Position numbers and translations under genes: made by a program. Shown piece after piece: positions 55,304-63,931 of a stretch of DNA of 64,000 nucleotides (the stretch's first letter is position 1; every line of letters starts with the position of its first letter). The stretch covers positions 595,001-659,000 of the forward strand of contig NZ_CP025628.1 of assembly GCF_003072465.1 (NCBI RefSeq). The letters run 5' to 3'. This DNA is from Candidatus Kinetoplastibacterium sorsogonicusi (lineage in GTDB: Bacteria > Pseudomonadota > Gammaproteobacteria > Burkholderiales > Burkholderiaceae_B). The notes under the pieces were generated by a model, which had not been told where the DNA came from, did no database searches, and saw nothing but the letters and a program-made list of their open reading frames with translations.

Positions 55304-57009
55304 ATAGATTTTATTGACTTATTTGATATAGAATATATTAATGGTAATCTTTTTGCTATATTCTCTGAATGTGTTACTAATATTAAAGTTTTATTTTTAC
55401 AAAAAGATAAAATTGAATTTATTATATTAAATTCAGTTTCTTCATCTAGATGAGAAGTAGGTTCATCTAATAATACTAAGCTTGGATTTCTAATAAATAA
55501 TCTAGCAATTGCTAATCTTTGCGCTTGACCTCCAGATATACCTTTACCATTTTGCCCTAAAATAGTATCCATACCATTAGGTAAATTTTTGGCAAATGAA
55601 GTAACGAATGCTAATTCAGCTGCTTTCATTATTTCATTTTTATTAGCATTTATATTTGCTATTTTAATGTTATCAATTAAACTACCTGAAAATAAAAAAG
55701 GTTTTTGTCCTATCATATATAATTTATTATATAAATAATCATTTTGCATATTACTTATGTCTTCATTATCAATATATATATTTCCATTATAAGATTTAAT
55801 TTTTGCAATAGATTCTAAAAAAGAAGATTTACCAATACCACTTTTACCTAAAATAGCTAAATGTTGACCTCTAAATACAGTTAAATTAATATTTTCTAAC
55901 AGTGTATTAGAATTATTTCCTAATATACTAAAATTTTTAATTTCTAATTTACAATTAGAAATATTATTGCTATTTATTTGAATTTTTTTATCTTCTATTA
56001 TTCTATTTAAATTAGTAATATTTATATGTCCAAATATTTTATTTAATTCTATTAATGAGGCATTATAAATAGCTTTATCATGATAATAAATTGCAAACTG
56101 CCTTAATGGATTATATATTTCAGGTACAATTAATAAACAAAAAATTCCATATCTTAAATCAAAATCATTTTTATAATAACCTAGTACTCCAAGATATGAA
56201 AATCCAATATAAATTGCTACCAATGCAATTCCTATTGCAGAAAAAAATTCTAATGTTGCTGATGAAAGAAATGCAACTTTTAAAACTTTCATAGTATTAT
56301 TTCTAACAGTTTCACTAGCTAAAAAAATTTTTTCTACTTCATCATGTTCTCTACCAAATAATTTTAGAGTTGACAGACCTCGCAGCCTATCTGCAAATAT
56401 TCCTGATAATTTAGATAAGGAATCTAATTGTTTTTGACTAATCTTTTCTGTACCATATCCAATAAAAACCATAAAAATTGGAATAAGTGGTACAGTAACT
56501 AGAAGAATGATACCTATTTTATAATCTAAAAAAAATAATATAAATATAAATGCTATGGGAATAACCATAGCATTTATCATAGCTTGAATATATCTAGAAA
56601 AAAAATTATCCAAATTTGATACTTGATCAATGATTGAATTGACTAATTTTCCAGATTCATGAGTAGAAAACCATGCAGAATTTCTATTCATCATATTTTT
56701 AAATAATGAAAATCTTAAATATGTTTTTATTTTTTTTGTAGCTAAATATCCATAAATATCGCTAATGTATAACATTAAAGATTTTAAAAAAAATATAATT
56801 AATAAAATTAAAAATTTATAAAATAAATAACCTTTATCAATATTAAAAATAATAGATTGGTTTAATATATCTGCAATAATCCATGCTTGCAAAAGTATAG
56901 ATATAGAAGCAAGTAAATTGCTAATTGCAGATATAAATATATGTTTTTTAGATACTTTTATAAGCATCTTAGTCCAAGTTTTGATAATACTTTTATCATT
57001 AATATTCAT
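55300..57009 (-). CDS. cydD: Cytochrome bd biogenesis ABC exporter subunit CydD
   Basis: Partner of CydC in the thiol exporter. The 569-aa protein has six membrane helices (about 15-320) and an ATPase domain: Walker A LGKSGIGKSSFL near 388 (canonical GxxGxGKS), signature ISGGQAQRLAIARL near 490, Walker B LVLLDEPTSHLD, H-loop THSE. FGREHDEVEKIF near 215 is typical of CydD. It starts 46 bp after cydX. Confidence 0.93.
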   Translation of the reverse strand: MNINDKSIIKTWTKMLIKVSKKHIFISAISNLLASISILLQAWIIADILNQSIIFNIDKGYLFYKFLILLIIFFLKSLMLYISDIYGYLATKKIKTYLRFSLFKNMMNRNSAWFSTHESGKLVNSIIDQVSNLDNFFSRYIQAMINAMVIPIAFIFILFFLDYKIGIILLVTVPLIPIFMVFIGYGTEKISQKQLDSLSKLSGIFADRLRGLSTLKLFGREHDEVEKIFLASETVRNNTMKVLKVAFLSSATLEFFSAIGIALVAIYIGFSYLGVLGYYKNDFDLRYGIFCLLIVPEIYNPLRQFAIYYHDKAIYNASLIELNKIFGHINITNLNRIIEDKKIQINSNNISNCKLEIKNFSILGNNSNTLLENINLTVFRGQHLAILGKSGIGKSSFLESIAKIKSYNGNIYIDNEDISNMQNDYLYNKLYMIGQKPFLFSGSLIDNIKIANINANKNEIMKAAELAFVTSFAKNLPNGMDTILGQNGKGISGGQAQRLAIARLFIRNPSLVLLDEPTSHLDEETEFNIINSILSFCKNKTLILVTHSENIAKRLPLIYSISNKSIKSI

Positions 57010-57055
57010 AAATTATTTTTTTAAATTTTAATTCATAATTATTTTGTATTAAACA

Positions 57056-57148
57056 TTATTCTTTTATGTTAAATTCAAAAACAAGAGCACTAAGTATACT
57101 AAACATAGAAGCCATTGTTATACCTAGAATCCATGAAAAATACCACAT
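57056..57148 (-). CDS. cydX: Cytochrome bd small subunit CydX (CbdX)
   Basis: A 30-aa single-helix protein, MWYFSWILGITMASMFSIL..., ends FEFNIKE. The start M-W-Y-F-(S/A)-W-I-L-G and one transmembrane helix are the CydX/CbdX signature; the protein stabilises the CydAB haem site. An AGGTGA ribosome site (57155-57160) precedes the ATG by 6 bases. It lies 21 bp after cydB and 46 bp before cydD, the standard place. It is too short for usual ORF filters and was found by reading the spacer. Confidence 0.93.
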   Translation of the reverse strand: MWYFSWILGITMASMFSILSALVFEFNIKE

Positions 57149-57169
57149 AATATCACCTAAAATTATTAA

Positions 57170-58309
57170 TTAATAAGAATTTGGATTTTTACTTATCGAC
57201 TTATTAGTAATTTTACCCCTTAATATATAATATACAAATGATGTATATCCAATTACAATAGGCATTATAGCAATAACTACTATTAGCATAATTAATAAAG
57301 TTAAGTAACTAGAAGAAGCATCCCATACTGTTAATGAGCTATTTAAATCAATAATAGAAGGCATTAAAAAAGGAAACATTGAAATGCCTACAGTTAAAAT
57401 TATACTTGATAGCGCTATTGATGAACATACAAAAGAAAAACAATATTTTTTTATATACATGAAAATAATTACAAATATGCTACTAATGATTGCGCTAAAC
57501 GGAACAATTATTAACGCTGGATGCTTTATATAATTAAATAACCAAGCTCCTTTGACTAAATTTACAGTTTTCAATAAAGGATTAGATGGAGCAGAACATT
57601 TATTAAATTCAGATATGATAAATCCATTCATGTAATAAACCATAACTCCACCTAGTATGAATAAAATTATAGATAACATAGCAAATATCATACTATATTT
57701 TCTAGACCTTTTTGATATTTCATCATTAGTTTTCCAAGATAATAGAACTGCTCCATGCATACTTAGCATAAATACACTTAACAACCCACATAATAATGTA
57801 AAAGGGGTAAATAATTGAAATAAATTACCTTCATACAAAGGACGTAATGTTATTGGATCAAACTTGAATGGTACTCCTACCATGACATTACCTATGGCTA
57901 CACCAAAAACTAAAGATGCTATAAAACCTGAAATGGATAGTAAATAATCCCATGTATTACGCCAAATAATTGTATTAATTTTACTTCTATATTTAAATCC
58001 AACTGGTCTTATAATTAAAGCTATTAAAGCTAATATCATAGCTAAATAAAAACCTGAAAAAGAAGCCGCGTATAATAAAGGCCATGCAGCAAAAATTGCT
58101 CCTCCAGCTGTTATAAGCCAAACCTGATTTCCTTCCCATACAGGACCAACAATATTTATAACAATTCTACGTTCATTATCATTTTTTGCTACAAAAGGTA
58201 ATAAAAAAGCAGCACCTAAATCAAATCCGTCCATTACAGCAAAACCTATCAAAAGGACACCAAGTAATGCCCACCAAATTAAGCGTAAAGTATCATAATC
58301 TAAAAACAT
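57170..58309 (-). CDS. cydB: Cytochrome bd ubiquinol oxidase subunit II
   Basis: Inner-membrane subunit, 379 aa, with about eight to nine membrane helices. N-terminal LRLIWWALLGVLLIGFAVMDGFDLGAA (given in parts: WWALLGVLLIGFAVMDGFDL) is the family signature; GPVWEGNQVWLITAGGAIFAAWP near 52 and FKYRSKI near 104 also match. It pairs with CydA for quinol oxidation. It starts 51 bp after cydA. Confidence 0.96.
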   Translation of the reverse strand: MFLDYDTLRLIWWALLGVLLIGFAVMDGFDLGAAFLLPFVAKNDNERRIVINIVGPVWEGNQVWLITAGGAIFAAWPLLYAASFSGFYLAMILALIALIIRPVGFKYRSKINTIIWRNTWDYLLSISGFIASLVFGVAIGNVMVGVPFKFDPITLRPLYEGNLFQLFTPFTLLCGLLSVFMLSMHGAVLLSWKTNDEISKRSRKYSMIFAMLSIILFILGGVMVYYMNGFIISEFNKCSAPSNPLLKTVNLVKGAWLFNYIKHPALIIVPFSAIISSIFVIIFMYIKKYCFSFVCSSIALSSIILTVGISMFPFLMPSIIDLNSSLTVWDASSSYLTLLIMLIVVIAIMPIVIGYTSFVYYILRGKITNKSISKNPNSY

Positions 58310-58360
58310 AATAGATCCTTATTTATTATAAATTTCATTCATATAAAATTAATTAAAATG

Positions 58361-59890
58361 CTATTCTATATAATAATCAGGGCCATTTTTGATAGTTTTT
58401 AACATAAGTTTCAATCCTACAATAAATAAAGCTGAATATATTAATAGAAATATACCTAAACTGATAGATAAATCTAACATGGTCAAATCTGATGCAGCAT
58501 AATAAGTTGGTAATATTCCTTCTATGACCCATGGTTGTCTACCATATTCTGCGATAATCCAACCGCATTCAGCAGCTATCCAAGGTAAAGGTAAACTAAA
58601 TAAAGCCATTTTTAATAAAAATTTATTATTTTTAAATAAAGTATTTTTTATTAATTTCCAAGACAAAATAGCAAACAATAATATTAAATAAAAACCTATT
58701 GCAACCATGATTCTAAAACAATAAAATAGCACTAAGACATTTGGAATAGTATCTATTGCTGCTTGGGATATTTCTTCTTCTGTAACATTATTAAGGTCTG
58801 TATTATATTTTTTCAATAATAAAGCATAACCAAGATCTTTCCAAGAATTATCGAATATTTTTCTAGCATATTCATTGTCAGGATTTATTCTAATTTCATT
58901 AAGAGCTCTATAAGAATTGACCCCATTTTTAATATGTATTTTAGCTTGCTCAATTAGATCATTTATACCAGGAATAGTTTTATCAAAAGATCTAGTAGTT
59001 AAAATGCCCATTAGATAAGGGATTTTCAATTCAAAATCATTTTTTCTTTCTTTAAAATTAGGTATTGCAATTAAATTTAATCCAGCTGGTGCTGGTTCAG
59101 TTTCCCAACTACTTTCAATTGCTGCTAATTTCATATGTTGATGTTCTGTCATTAAATAACCACTTTCATCCCCTAATATAACAACTGATAATGAAGCTGC
59201 TAATCCAAAACTAGTAGCTACAATAATAGATTTTTTAGCTATATCAATATTTTTACCTTTCAATAAATACCAAGAACTTATACCAACCACAAAAACAGAT
59301 GCAGTGACATATCCAGCACTAACTGTATGAATAAATTTTGCTTGAGCAACAGGATTTAATAATACAGCTAAAAAATTTACCATTTCCATTCGCATAGTAT
59401 CTGGATTAAATATTGCACCAGTTGGATTTTGCATCCATGCATTTGCTATTAAAATCCATAAAGCAGACAAGTTACTACCAAGAGCTACTAACCATGTAAC
59501 AAAAAGATGTCCTTTTTTTGATAAGCGATCCCATCCGAAAAAAAATAGACCTATAAAGGTTGCTTCTAAAAAGAAAGCCATTATACCTTCTATAGCTAAT
59601 GGAGCACCAAATATATCTCCAACATAATGACTATAATAAGACCAATTCATTCCAAATTGGAATTCCATTACTATACCAGTAGCTACACCTAAAGCAAAAT
59701 TTATTCCAAATAATAATCCCCAAAATATAGTCATTTGTTTCCAAATAGGCCTATTTGTTATAACATAAATACTCTCCATGATAGCAAGAATTATAGATAA
59801 GCCTAAAGTTAATGGCACAAATAAAAAATGATAAAGAGCTGTAGCTGCAAATTGTAGCCTTGAAATATCAACTATATCGATATTAAACAT
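58361..59890 (-). CDS. cydA: Cytochrome bd ubiquinol oxidase subunit I
   Basis: Haem-bearing subunit of the high-affinity oxidase, 509 aa. It has FAATALYHFLFVPLTLGLS with the axial His near 19-20, GIVMEFQFGMNW near 72 and FLEATFIGLFFFGWDR near 108. A Q-loop region lies about 250-340, and the GRQPW motif in EYGRQPWVIEGILPT is near 447. Cytochrome bd reduces oxygen to water without pumping protons. It requires haem b and haem d, which the cell must make or import; no haem genes are in this window. Confidence 0.97.
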   Translation of the reverse strand: MFNIDIVDISRLQFAATALYHFLFVPLTLGLSIILAIMESIYVITNRPIWKQMTIFWGLLFGINFALGVATGIVMEFQFGMNWSYYSHYVGDIFGAPLAIEGIMAFFLEATFIGLFFFGWDRLSKKGHLFVTWLVALGSNLSALWILIANAWMQNPTGAIFNPDTMRMEMVNFLAVLLNPVAQAKFIHTVSAGYVTASVFVVGISSWYLLKGKNIDIAKKSIIVATSFGLAASLSVVILGDESGYLMTEHQHMKLAAIESSWETEPAPAGLNLIAIPNFKERKNDFELKIPYLMGILTTRSFDKTIPGINDLIEQAKIHIKNGVNSYRALNEIRINPDNEYARKIFDNSWKDLGYALLLKKYNTDLNNVTEEEISQAAIDTIPNVLVLFYCFRIMVAIGFYLILLFAILSWKLIKNTLFKNNKFLLKMALFSLPLPWIAAECGWIIAEYGRQPWVIEGILPTYYAASDLTMLDLSISLGIFLLIYSALFIVGLKLMLKTIKNGPDYYIE

Positions 59891-60434
59891 ATAAATACCT
59901 TTCCTAATGAAATGTTTAAAAAACTATACCTAAGAATTGAAATATTTATAATAATTAAAAATTTTTGTATAAATATAATTATATAATTAATAATATTTAT
60001 TATTAATTTATATTTATTATATATTATTATCTAATTTATAAAATTCTTAATATATAGTTGATGTATTAAGATTTTAAACTGTTGAAAATTATATAAATAG
60101 CTATTTTTGCCAATTTGTCTTTAGTATTAAAACATCAAAAATAATATAAAAAATTATGAAAAAAAATAATAATAAAATATATTTTTATTCGAAATCATAA
60201 ATTTAATAATAGTATATTAAAAACTTTAAAAGTAACTTTTTTTAAAATTATAAATATATAATTATAAATATAGTTATAATTATTATATATTTATTTATAG
60301 ATATTGAAGAAAATTTTCAGTTTTATAATAAATTTAAATTTATGTAAAAATATAAATATACAACAGTATATTATGCTAACTTGCTAGGGAAAATCCATAC
60401 AGATGATCCTATAATTAAAAAAATAAAATAAAGT
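59891..60434. other. 544-bp cydA / kdsC divergent spacer with hairpins
   Basis: No gene is seen. It must contain promoters for the cyd operon and kdsC. Nested inverted repeats lie at 59970-60016 (inner 11-bp arms 59985-59995 and 59998-60008; outer TAAATATAA/TTATATTTA) and a 10-bp hairpin at 60258-60267/60274-60283. A kdsD gene, usual before kdsC, is absent. No FNR-type palindrome (TTGAT....ATCAA) was recognised. Confidence 0.6.
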
Positions 60435-60998
60435 ATGAAGAATTTTTTCAATATTTTAAAAAATCATATTAGATATTCAATATCAGAAAATATAAAAAAT
60501 AAGTGTGCAAACATAGAAGTTATGCTATTTGATGTAGATGGTATATTAACTAGCGGTGATTTGATATATGATTATACAGGAGAAAAATATAAAATATTTA
60601 ATGTATTAGATGGCTATGGTATTATCAATTTAATTAAACATGGTATTCACGTAGGTTTTATTTCTGGAAGAAATAGCAAAGCTGTATCAAAACGTGCAAA
60701 TGAATTAGGAGTTAAAATATTAGAGCAAGGTATTAATAATAAAGCAGAATATCTAGATTTTTTATCCAACAATATGAATATTAATTTAGATAAATTTGGT
60801 TTTATGGGAGATGATATTATAGATATTGTTGCCATGAAAAAAGTTGCATTTTCTGCAACTGTTCCTAATTCTCCTGAATATGTTAAAAATATTGCTTTAT
60901 GGGTTTCTAAAAATAACGGAGGTAAAGGTGCTGTACGAGAATGTTGTGACCTCATTTTAGATTCTAAAAATTTATTGAAAAATATTATAAATAATTAA
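60435..60998 (+). CDS. kdsC: 3-deoxy-D-manno-octulosonate 8-phosphate phosphatase KdsC
   Basis: HAD-family phosphatase making free KDO for lipopolysaccharide. The 187-aa protein has motif I MLFDVDGILTSGDL near residue 30, FNVLDGYGI, motif II GFISGRNSKAV near 73, and motif III/IV GFMGDDIIDIVAMKKV near 122 with the Asp pair. Normal length, no extra cap domain. In most proteobacteria lptC-lptA-lptB follow; here they are absent and rapZ comes next after 286 bp. Confidence 0.93.
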   Translation: MKNFFNILKNHIRYSISENIKNKCANIEVMLFDVDGILTSGDLIYDYTGEKYKIFNVLDGYGIINLIKHGIHVGFISGRNSKAVSKRANELGVKILEQGINNKAEYLDFLSNNMNINLDKFGFMGDDIIDIVAMKKVAFSATVPNSPEYVKNIALWVSKNNGGKGAVRECCDLILDSKNLLKNIINN

Positions 60999-61051
60999 AA
61001 AATTATATATATAAGTAATTTTTATTATTTTTAATAAAGATTTTGATTTAC

Positions 61052-61083
61052 CAAAATTATAAATAACATTATTTATAATTTTG
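61052..61083 (+). repeat. 15-bp inverted repeat downstream of kdsC
   Basis: Arms 61052-61066 and 61069-61083 pair perfectly with only two bases between them, closed by C-G at the base. It lies 53 bp after the kdsC stop in the 286-bp kdsC-rapZ spacer, otherwise featureless. Likely a 3'-end hairpin of kdsC or an element of the deletion junction. Confidence 0.7.
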
Positions 61084-61284
61084 CTAATTGTAATATATTA
61101 TTCAATTATGATTTAAATATTTTTATAAAAATAAATTAAGTCGATAAAAAATAGCATGATATAAAATAAATAGCAAAAATTTAAGAAATATTTATCTTTC
61201 AGAAAATTTTAGCTTGTAATTTACAATTCATTTTTAAGTCATTAATAATTTATATTATTTATATTTACTAAGTATACATGTATT

Positions 61285-62148
61285 ATGTTAAAAATTATTC
61301 TAATTACTGGTATATCAGGATCTGGAAAAACAATAGCTTTACGTATGTTAGAAGATATAGGATTTATATGTATAGATAACTTTCCTATAAAATTTTTAAA
61401 TGATTTTATTGATTATGCTAAAGATAATAATCTTACTAAAATAGCTATATCAATTGACTCTAGATCTATAGGTGAATTACAACATTTACCTATTTTTATA
61501 CAAAAAATAAAAACATATATTAGAAATATAAAAATAATATTTTTAGATGCTAAAGATGATATTATCATCAAACGTTATACAGAATCTAGAAGAAGACATC
61601 CATTGACTGATAAAATAAAAAATAATTTCCCTGCACCATTGGAGATTTGTATAAATGCAGAAAGAAAGTTATTATCAGATTTGAGAAATCAAGAATATAT
61701 CATTGATACATCAAATTTAACTCCAGGACAACTGAGAAATTATATAAAGTCTTTAGTCAATATTGAAGATATCAATAAATTAGTTTTGACATTTGAATCA
61801 TTTGCTTATAAAAATGGTATTCCTAATGATGCAGATTTAGTTTTTGATGTTCGTTGTCTTCCTAATCCATATTATAATATGGACTTAAGAGAATTAAATG
61901 GTAAAGATAAATCTGTAGAGATATGGTTAGAAAAATTTGATATAGTAAATAATATGTTAAATGATATTACTTATTTTTTATCTAACTGGTTGCCAAAATA
62001 TATACAAGAAACTAAAAACTATTTAACAGTAGCTATTGGTTGTACTGGAGGTCAACACCGTTCTGTATATATAGTAGAAAAATTAGCTATTATATTTTCA
62101 CAATATAAACCACTTTTAATAAGACATAGAGCACAGGAAAAAATTTAA
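61285..62148 (+). CDS. rapZ: RNase adapter protein RapZ
   Basis: P-loop protein which in E. coli binds small RNAs GlmY/GlmZ and controls amino-sugar synthesis through GlmS. The 287-aa protein has Walker A GISGSGKTIALRML near residue 7, VIDNFP-like CIDNFPIKFL near 30, DARSR-type SIDSRS and ESRRRHPLT near 105. The conserved C-terminal RNA-binding part has GCTGGQHRSVYI near 253 and ends RHRAQEK. Normal length. Its usual neighbours hprK and ptsN are missing; rlpA follows by 5 bp. Confidence 0.93.
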   Translation: MLKIILITGISGSGKTIALRMLEDIGFICIDNFPIKFLNDFIDYAKDNNLTKIAISIDSRSIGELQHLPIFIQKIKTYIRNIKIIFLDAKDDIIIKRYTESRRRHPLTDKIKNNFPAPLEICINAERKLLSDLRNQEYIIDTSNLTPGQLRNYIKSLVNIEDINKLVLTFESFAYKNGIPNDADLVFDVRCLPNPYYNMDLRELNGKDKSVEIWLEKFDIVNNMLNDITYFLSNWLPKYIQETKNYLTVAIGCTGGQHRSVYIVEKLAIIFSQYKPLLIRHRAQEKI

Positions 62149-62153
62149 GTAAC

Positions 62154-62945
62154 ATGAATAAAGTAATTTTTATATATAAATTAATATTTCTTTTCTTAAC
62201 TTTTAATATAATTACACAAAATGTATATGCATCTAATTATAAATCTGTACAAATAGAACATAAAAATTTAACTTCTATTAAAAATGCTATTCCTATAGCA
62301 GAACCATTATCTAAAGGATGTAATAGGCCATATAAAATTAAAGGAAAAAAATATGTTCCTGATATTAGTGATAATCCTTATAAAAATATAGGTATGGCTT
62401 CTTGGTATGGTCCTAAATTTCATGGTCGTAAAACATCTAATGGTGAAATTTATGATATGTATGCAATGACAGCAGCTCATAAAACATTACCAATACCATG
62501 TTATGTAAAAGTTACAAATATTAATAATAATAAACATATTATTGTAAGAATAAATGATAGAGGACCATTTTATAAAGATAGAATAATAGATTTATCTTAT
62601 ACAGCAGCATATAAATTAGATTTAATTGAAAAAGGCGTTGGAAAAGTATTGATTGAAAAAATCAATACAAAAAATTGTAACTTACAACAAAATAATAAAT
62701 CTATAAAAAATAATTTATATTTTTTGCAAATAGGCGCTTTTAAAATGAAAGAAAATGCTATAAATTGCAAAATGCAGTTAGAAACTAAACTAAAAAATTT
62801 ATCAAGTAAAAATATAAATGTTGAAAATTCAGATCAATGTTTTCGTGTAAAAATAGGTCCTTATAATGATAAAGAAATTGCTATAAGCGATATGAATAAT
62901 ATTAAAAATCAATTAGGCATAAGTACTCATATATTAAAAGAATAA
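62154..62945 (+). CDS. rlpA: RlpA-like septal ring lytic transglycosylase with SPOR domain
   Basis: Cell-wall protein acting on naked glycan strands at the septum. The 263-aa protein has an N-terminal signal (about 1-26, likely cleaved after VYA), KGCNRPYKIKGKKYVP, the double-psi barrel GMASWYGPKFHGRKTSNGE near 77 with catalytic Asp region RINDRGPFYKDRIIDLS near 125, and a C-terminal SPOR domain (about 182-260; YFLQIGAFKMKENA, VKIGPYNDKE). RlpA is usually a lipoprotein, but there is no lipobox Cys here, so this form should be soluble in the periplasm. Confidence 0.9.
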   Translation: MNKVIFIYKLIFLFLTFNIITQNVYASNYKSVQIEHKNLTSIKNAIPIAEPLSKGCNRPYKIKGKKYVPDISDNPYKNIGMASWYGPKFHGRKTSNGEIYDMYAMTAAHKTLPIPCYVKVTNINNNKHIIVRINDRGPFYKDRIIDLSYTAAYKLDLIEKGVGKVLIEKINTKNCNLQQNNKSIKNNLYFLQIGAFKMKENAINCKMQLETKLKNLSSKNINVENSDQCFRVKIGPYNDKEIAISDMNNIKNQLGISTHILKE

Positions 62946-62964
62946 TTAATGTTAACTATTCTTT
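62937..62964. terminator. Convergent hairpin at the rlpA and rsmI stops
   Basis: AAAGAATA (62937-62944) pairs with TATTCTTT (62957-62964). The arms include both stop codons (rlpA 62943-62945, rsmI 62956-62958); a T-rich stretch follows on the plus strand. Short stem; likely a shared terminator. Confidence 0.5.
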
Positions 62965-63870
62965 ATTATTATTTAACTGTAATAACGCTCTACTATATAC
63001 ATAATTATTTTTAGCTCCTGTTAAATTTACAATTATATTTACAGACTCTTTTAATGTTTGTTTCTTCATCAACTGAGATAATGCATAATCTATTTTAGAC
63101 TTTAATTTAATATCTTTATCAAAAGATATTTCATCAGGATGTAAAATAATTACATATTCTCCAAATTTGAATTTTTCATTTATAACAAATTTATTATACA
63201 AATTATCAATGCTATCTGTAATTATTTCTTCGTGTATTTTTGTTAATTCTTTAGCAATAGTAACAATTCTAGATGGATTATATATATTTAAAAAATCATT
63301 AATACTAATATTAATCCTATGTATTACTTCAAACATTATTACAGGATAATTTACATATTGAAAATTCTTTAACCAATTTAATTTAGCAGATTTTTTTGAA
63401 GGAATAAAACCAGCAAATAAATAAGCAGAATTATTTTCTGATATAATTCCACTAGACATAATTGCTGCAATTACAGAACTTGCTCCAGGAATTGGTATTA
63501 CTCTATAACCATTTAATAATATATTTTTTACAATGATTGCTCCAGGATCACTAATAGCAGGAGATCCTGCATCAGATATTAAAGCAACTTTTTTACCCAA
63601 AGATAATAATTTACATATTTCATGCGAAGCATATTCTTCTTTATATTTATTAGCTAAAATTAAAGGTTTTTTTATTGATAACTGTTTTAATAAAATGCCA
63701 CTTAAACGAGTATCTTCTACAGCAATGGTATCAACAATTGATAAAGTATATAAAGCCCTGAAACTAATATCACCTAAATTACCAATAGGTGTAGAAACAA
63801 CATATAAAGCTCCATCAATCCAAGATTGACTTTTTACTTTGTTATATATATTTTCTAGAGAATTTATCAT
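62956..63870 (-). CDS. rsmI: 16S rRNA (cytidine(1402)-2'-O)-methyltransferase RsmI
   Basis: SAM-dependent methyltransferase acting near the ribosomal P site. The 304-aa tetrapyrrole-methylase fold protein has LYVVSTPIGNLGDISFRAL near residue 22, AVEDTRLSGILL near 50, ALISDAGSPAISDPGA near 95, VIPIPGASSVIAA near 122, and LFAGFIPSKKSAK near 149. Complete. Confidence 0.95.
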   Translation of the reverse strand: MINSLENIYNKVKSQSWIDGALYVVSTPIGNLGDISFRALYTLSIVDTIAVEDTRLSGILLKQLSIKKPLILANKYKEEYASHEICKLLSLGKKVALISDAGSPAISDPGAIIVKNILLNGYRVIPIPGASSVIAAIMSSGIISENNSAYLFAGFIPSKKSAKLNWLKNFQYVNYPVIMFEVIHRINISINDFLNIYNPSRIVTIAKELTKIHEEIITDSIDNLYNKFVINEKFKFGEYVIILHPDEISFDKDIKLKSKIDYALSQLMKKQTLKESVNIIVNLTGAKNNYVYSRALLQLNNNKE

Positions 63871-63898
63871 GAGAATAGAATTTATTTATTATAAAAAA

Positions 63899-63931
63899 TA
63901 ATATGCTGAAATATATTATTTCAGCATATTA
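63899..63931. repeat. 15-bp inverted repeat upstream of rsmI
   Basis: Arms 63899-63913 and 63917-63931 pair perfectly with a 3-base loop; the stem has four G-C pairs. It lies 29 bp upstream of the rsmI ATG. The rest of the sequence to the window end (63932-64000) shows no clear gene; an ATG at 63986 (MIKDV) may begin one on the plus strand, which would make this another divergent spacer. Confidence 0.75.

Noticed and set aside
60017..60434. FNR/ANR-type operator for the cyd operon
   Set aside because: No TTGAT-N4-ATCAA palindrome was recognised; only AT-only stems of unclear meaning.
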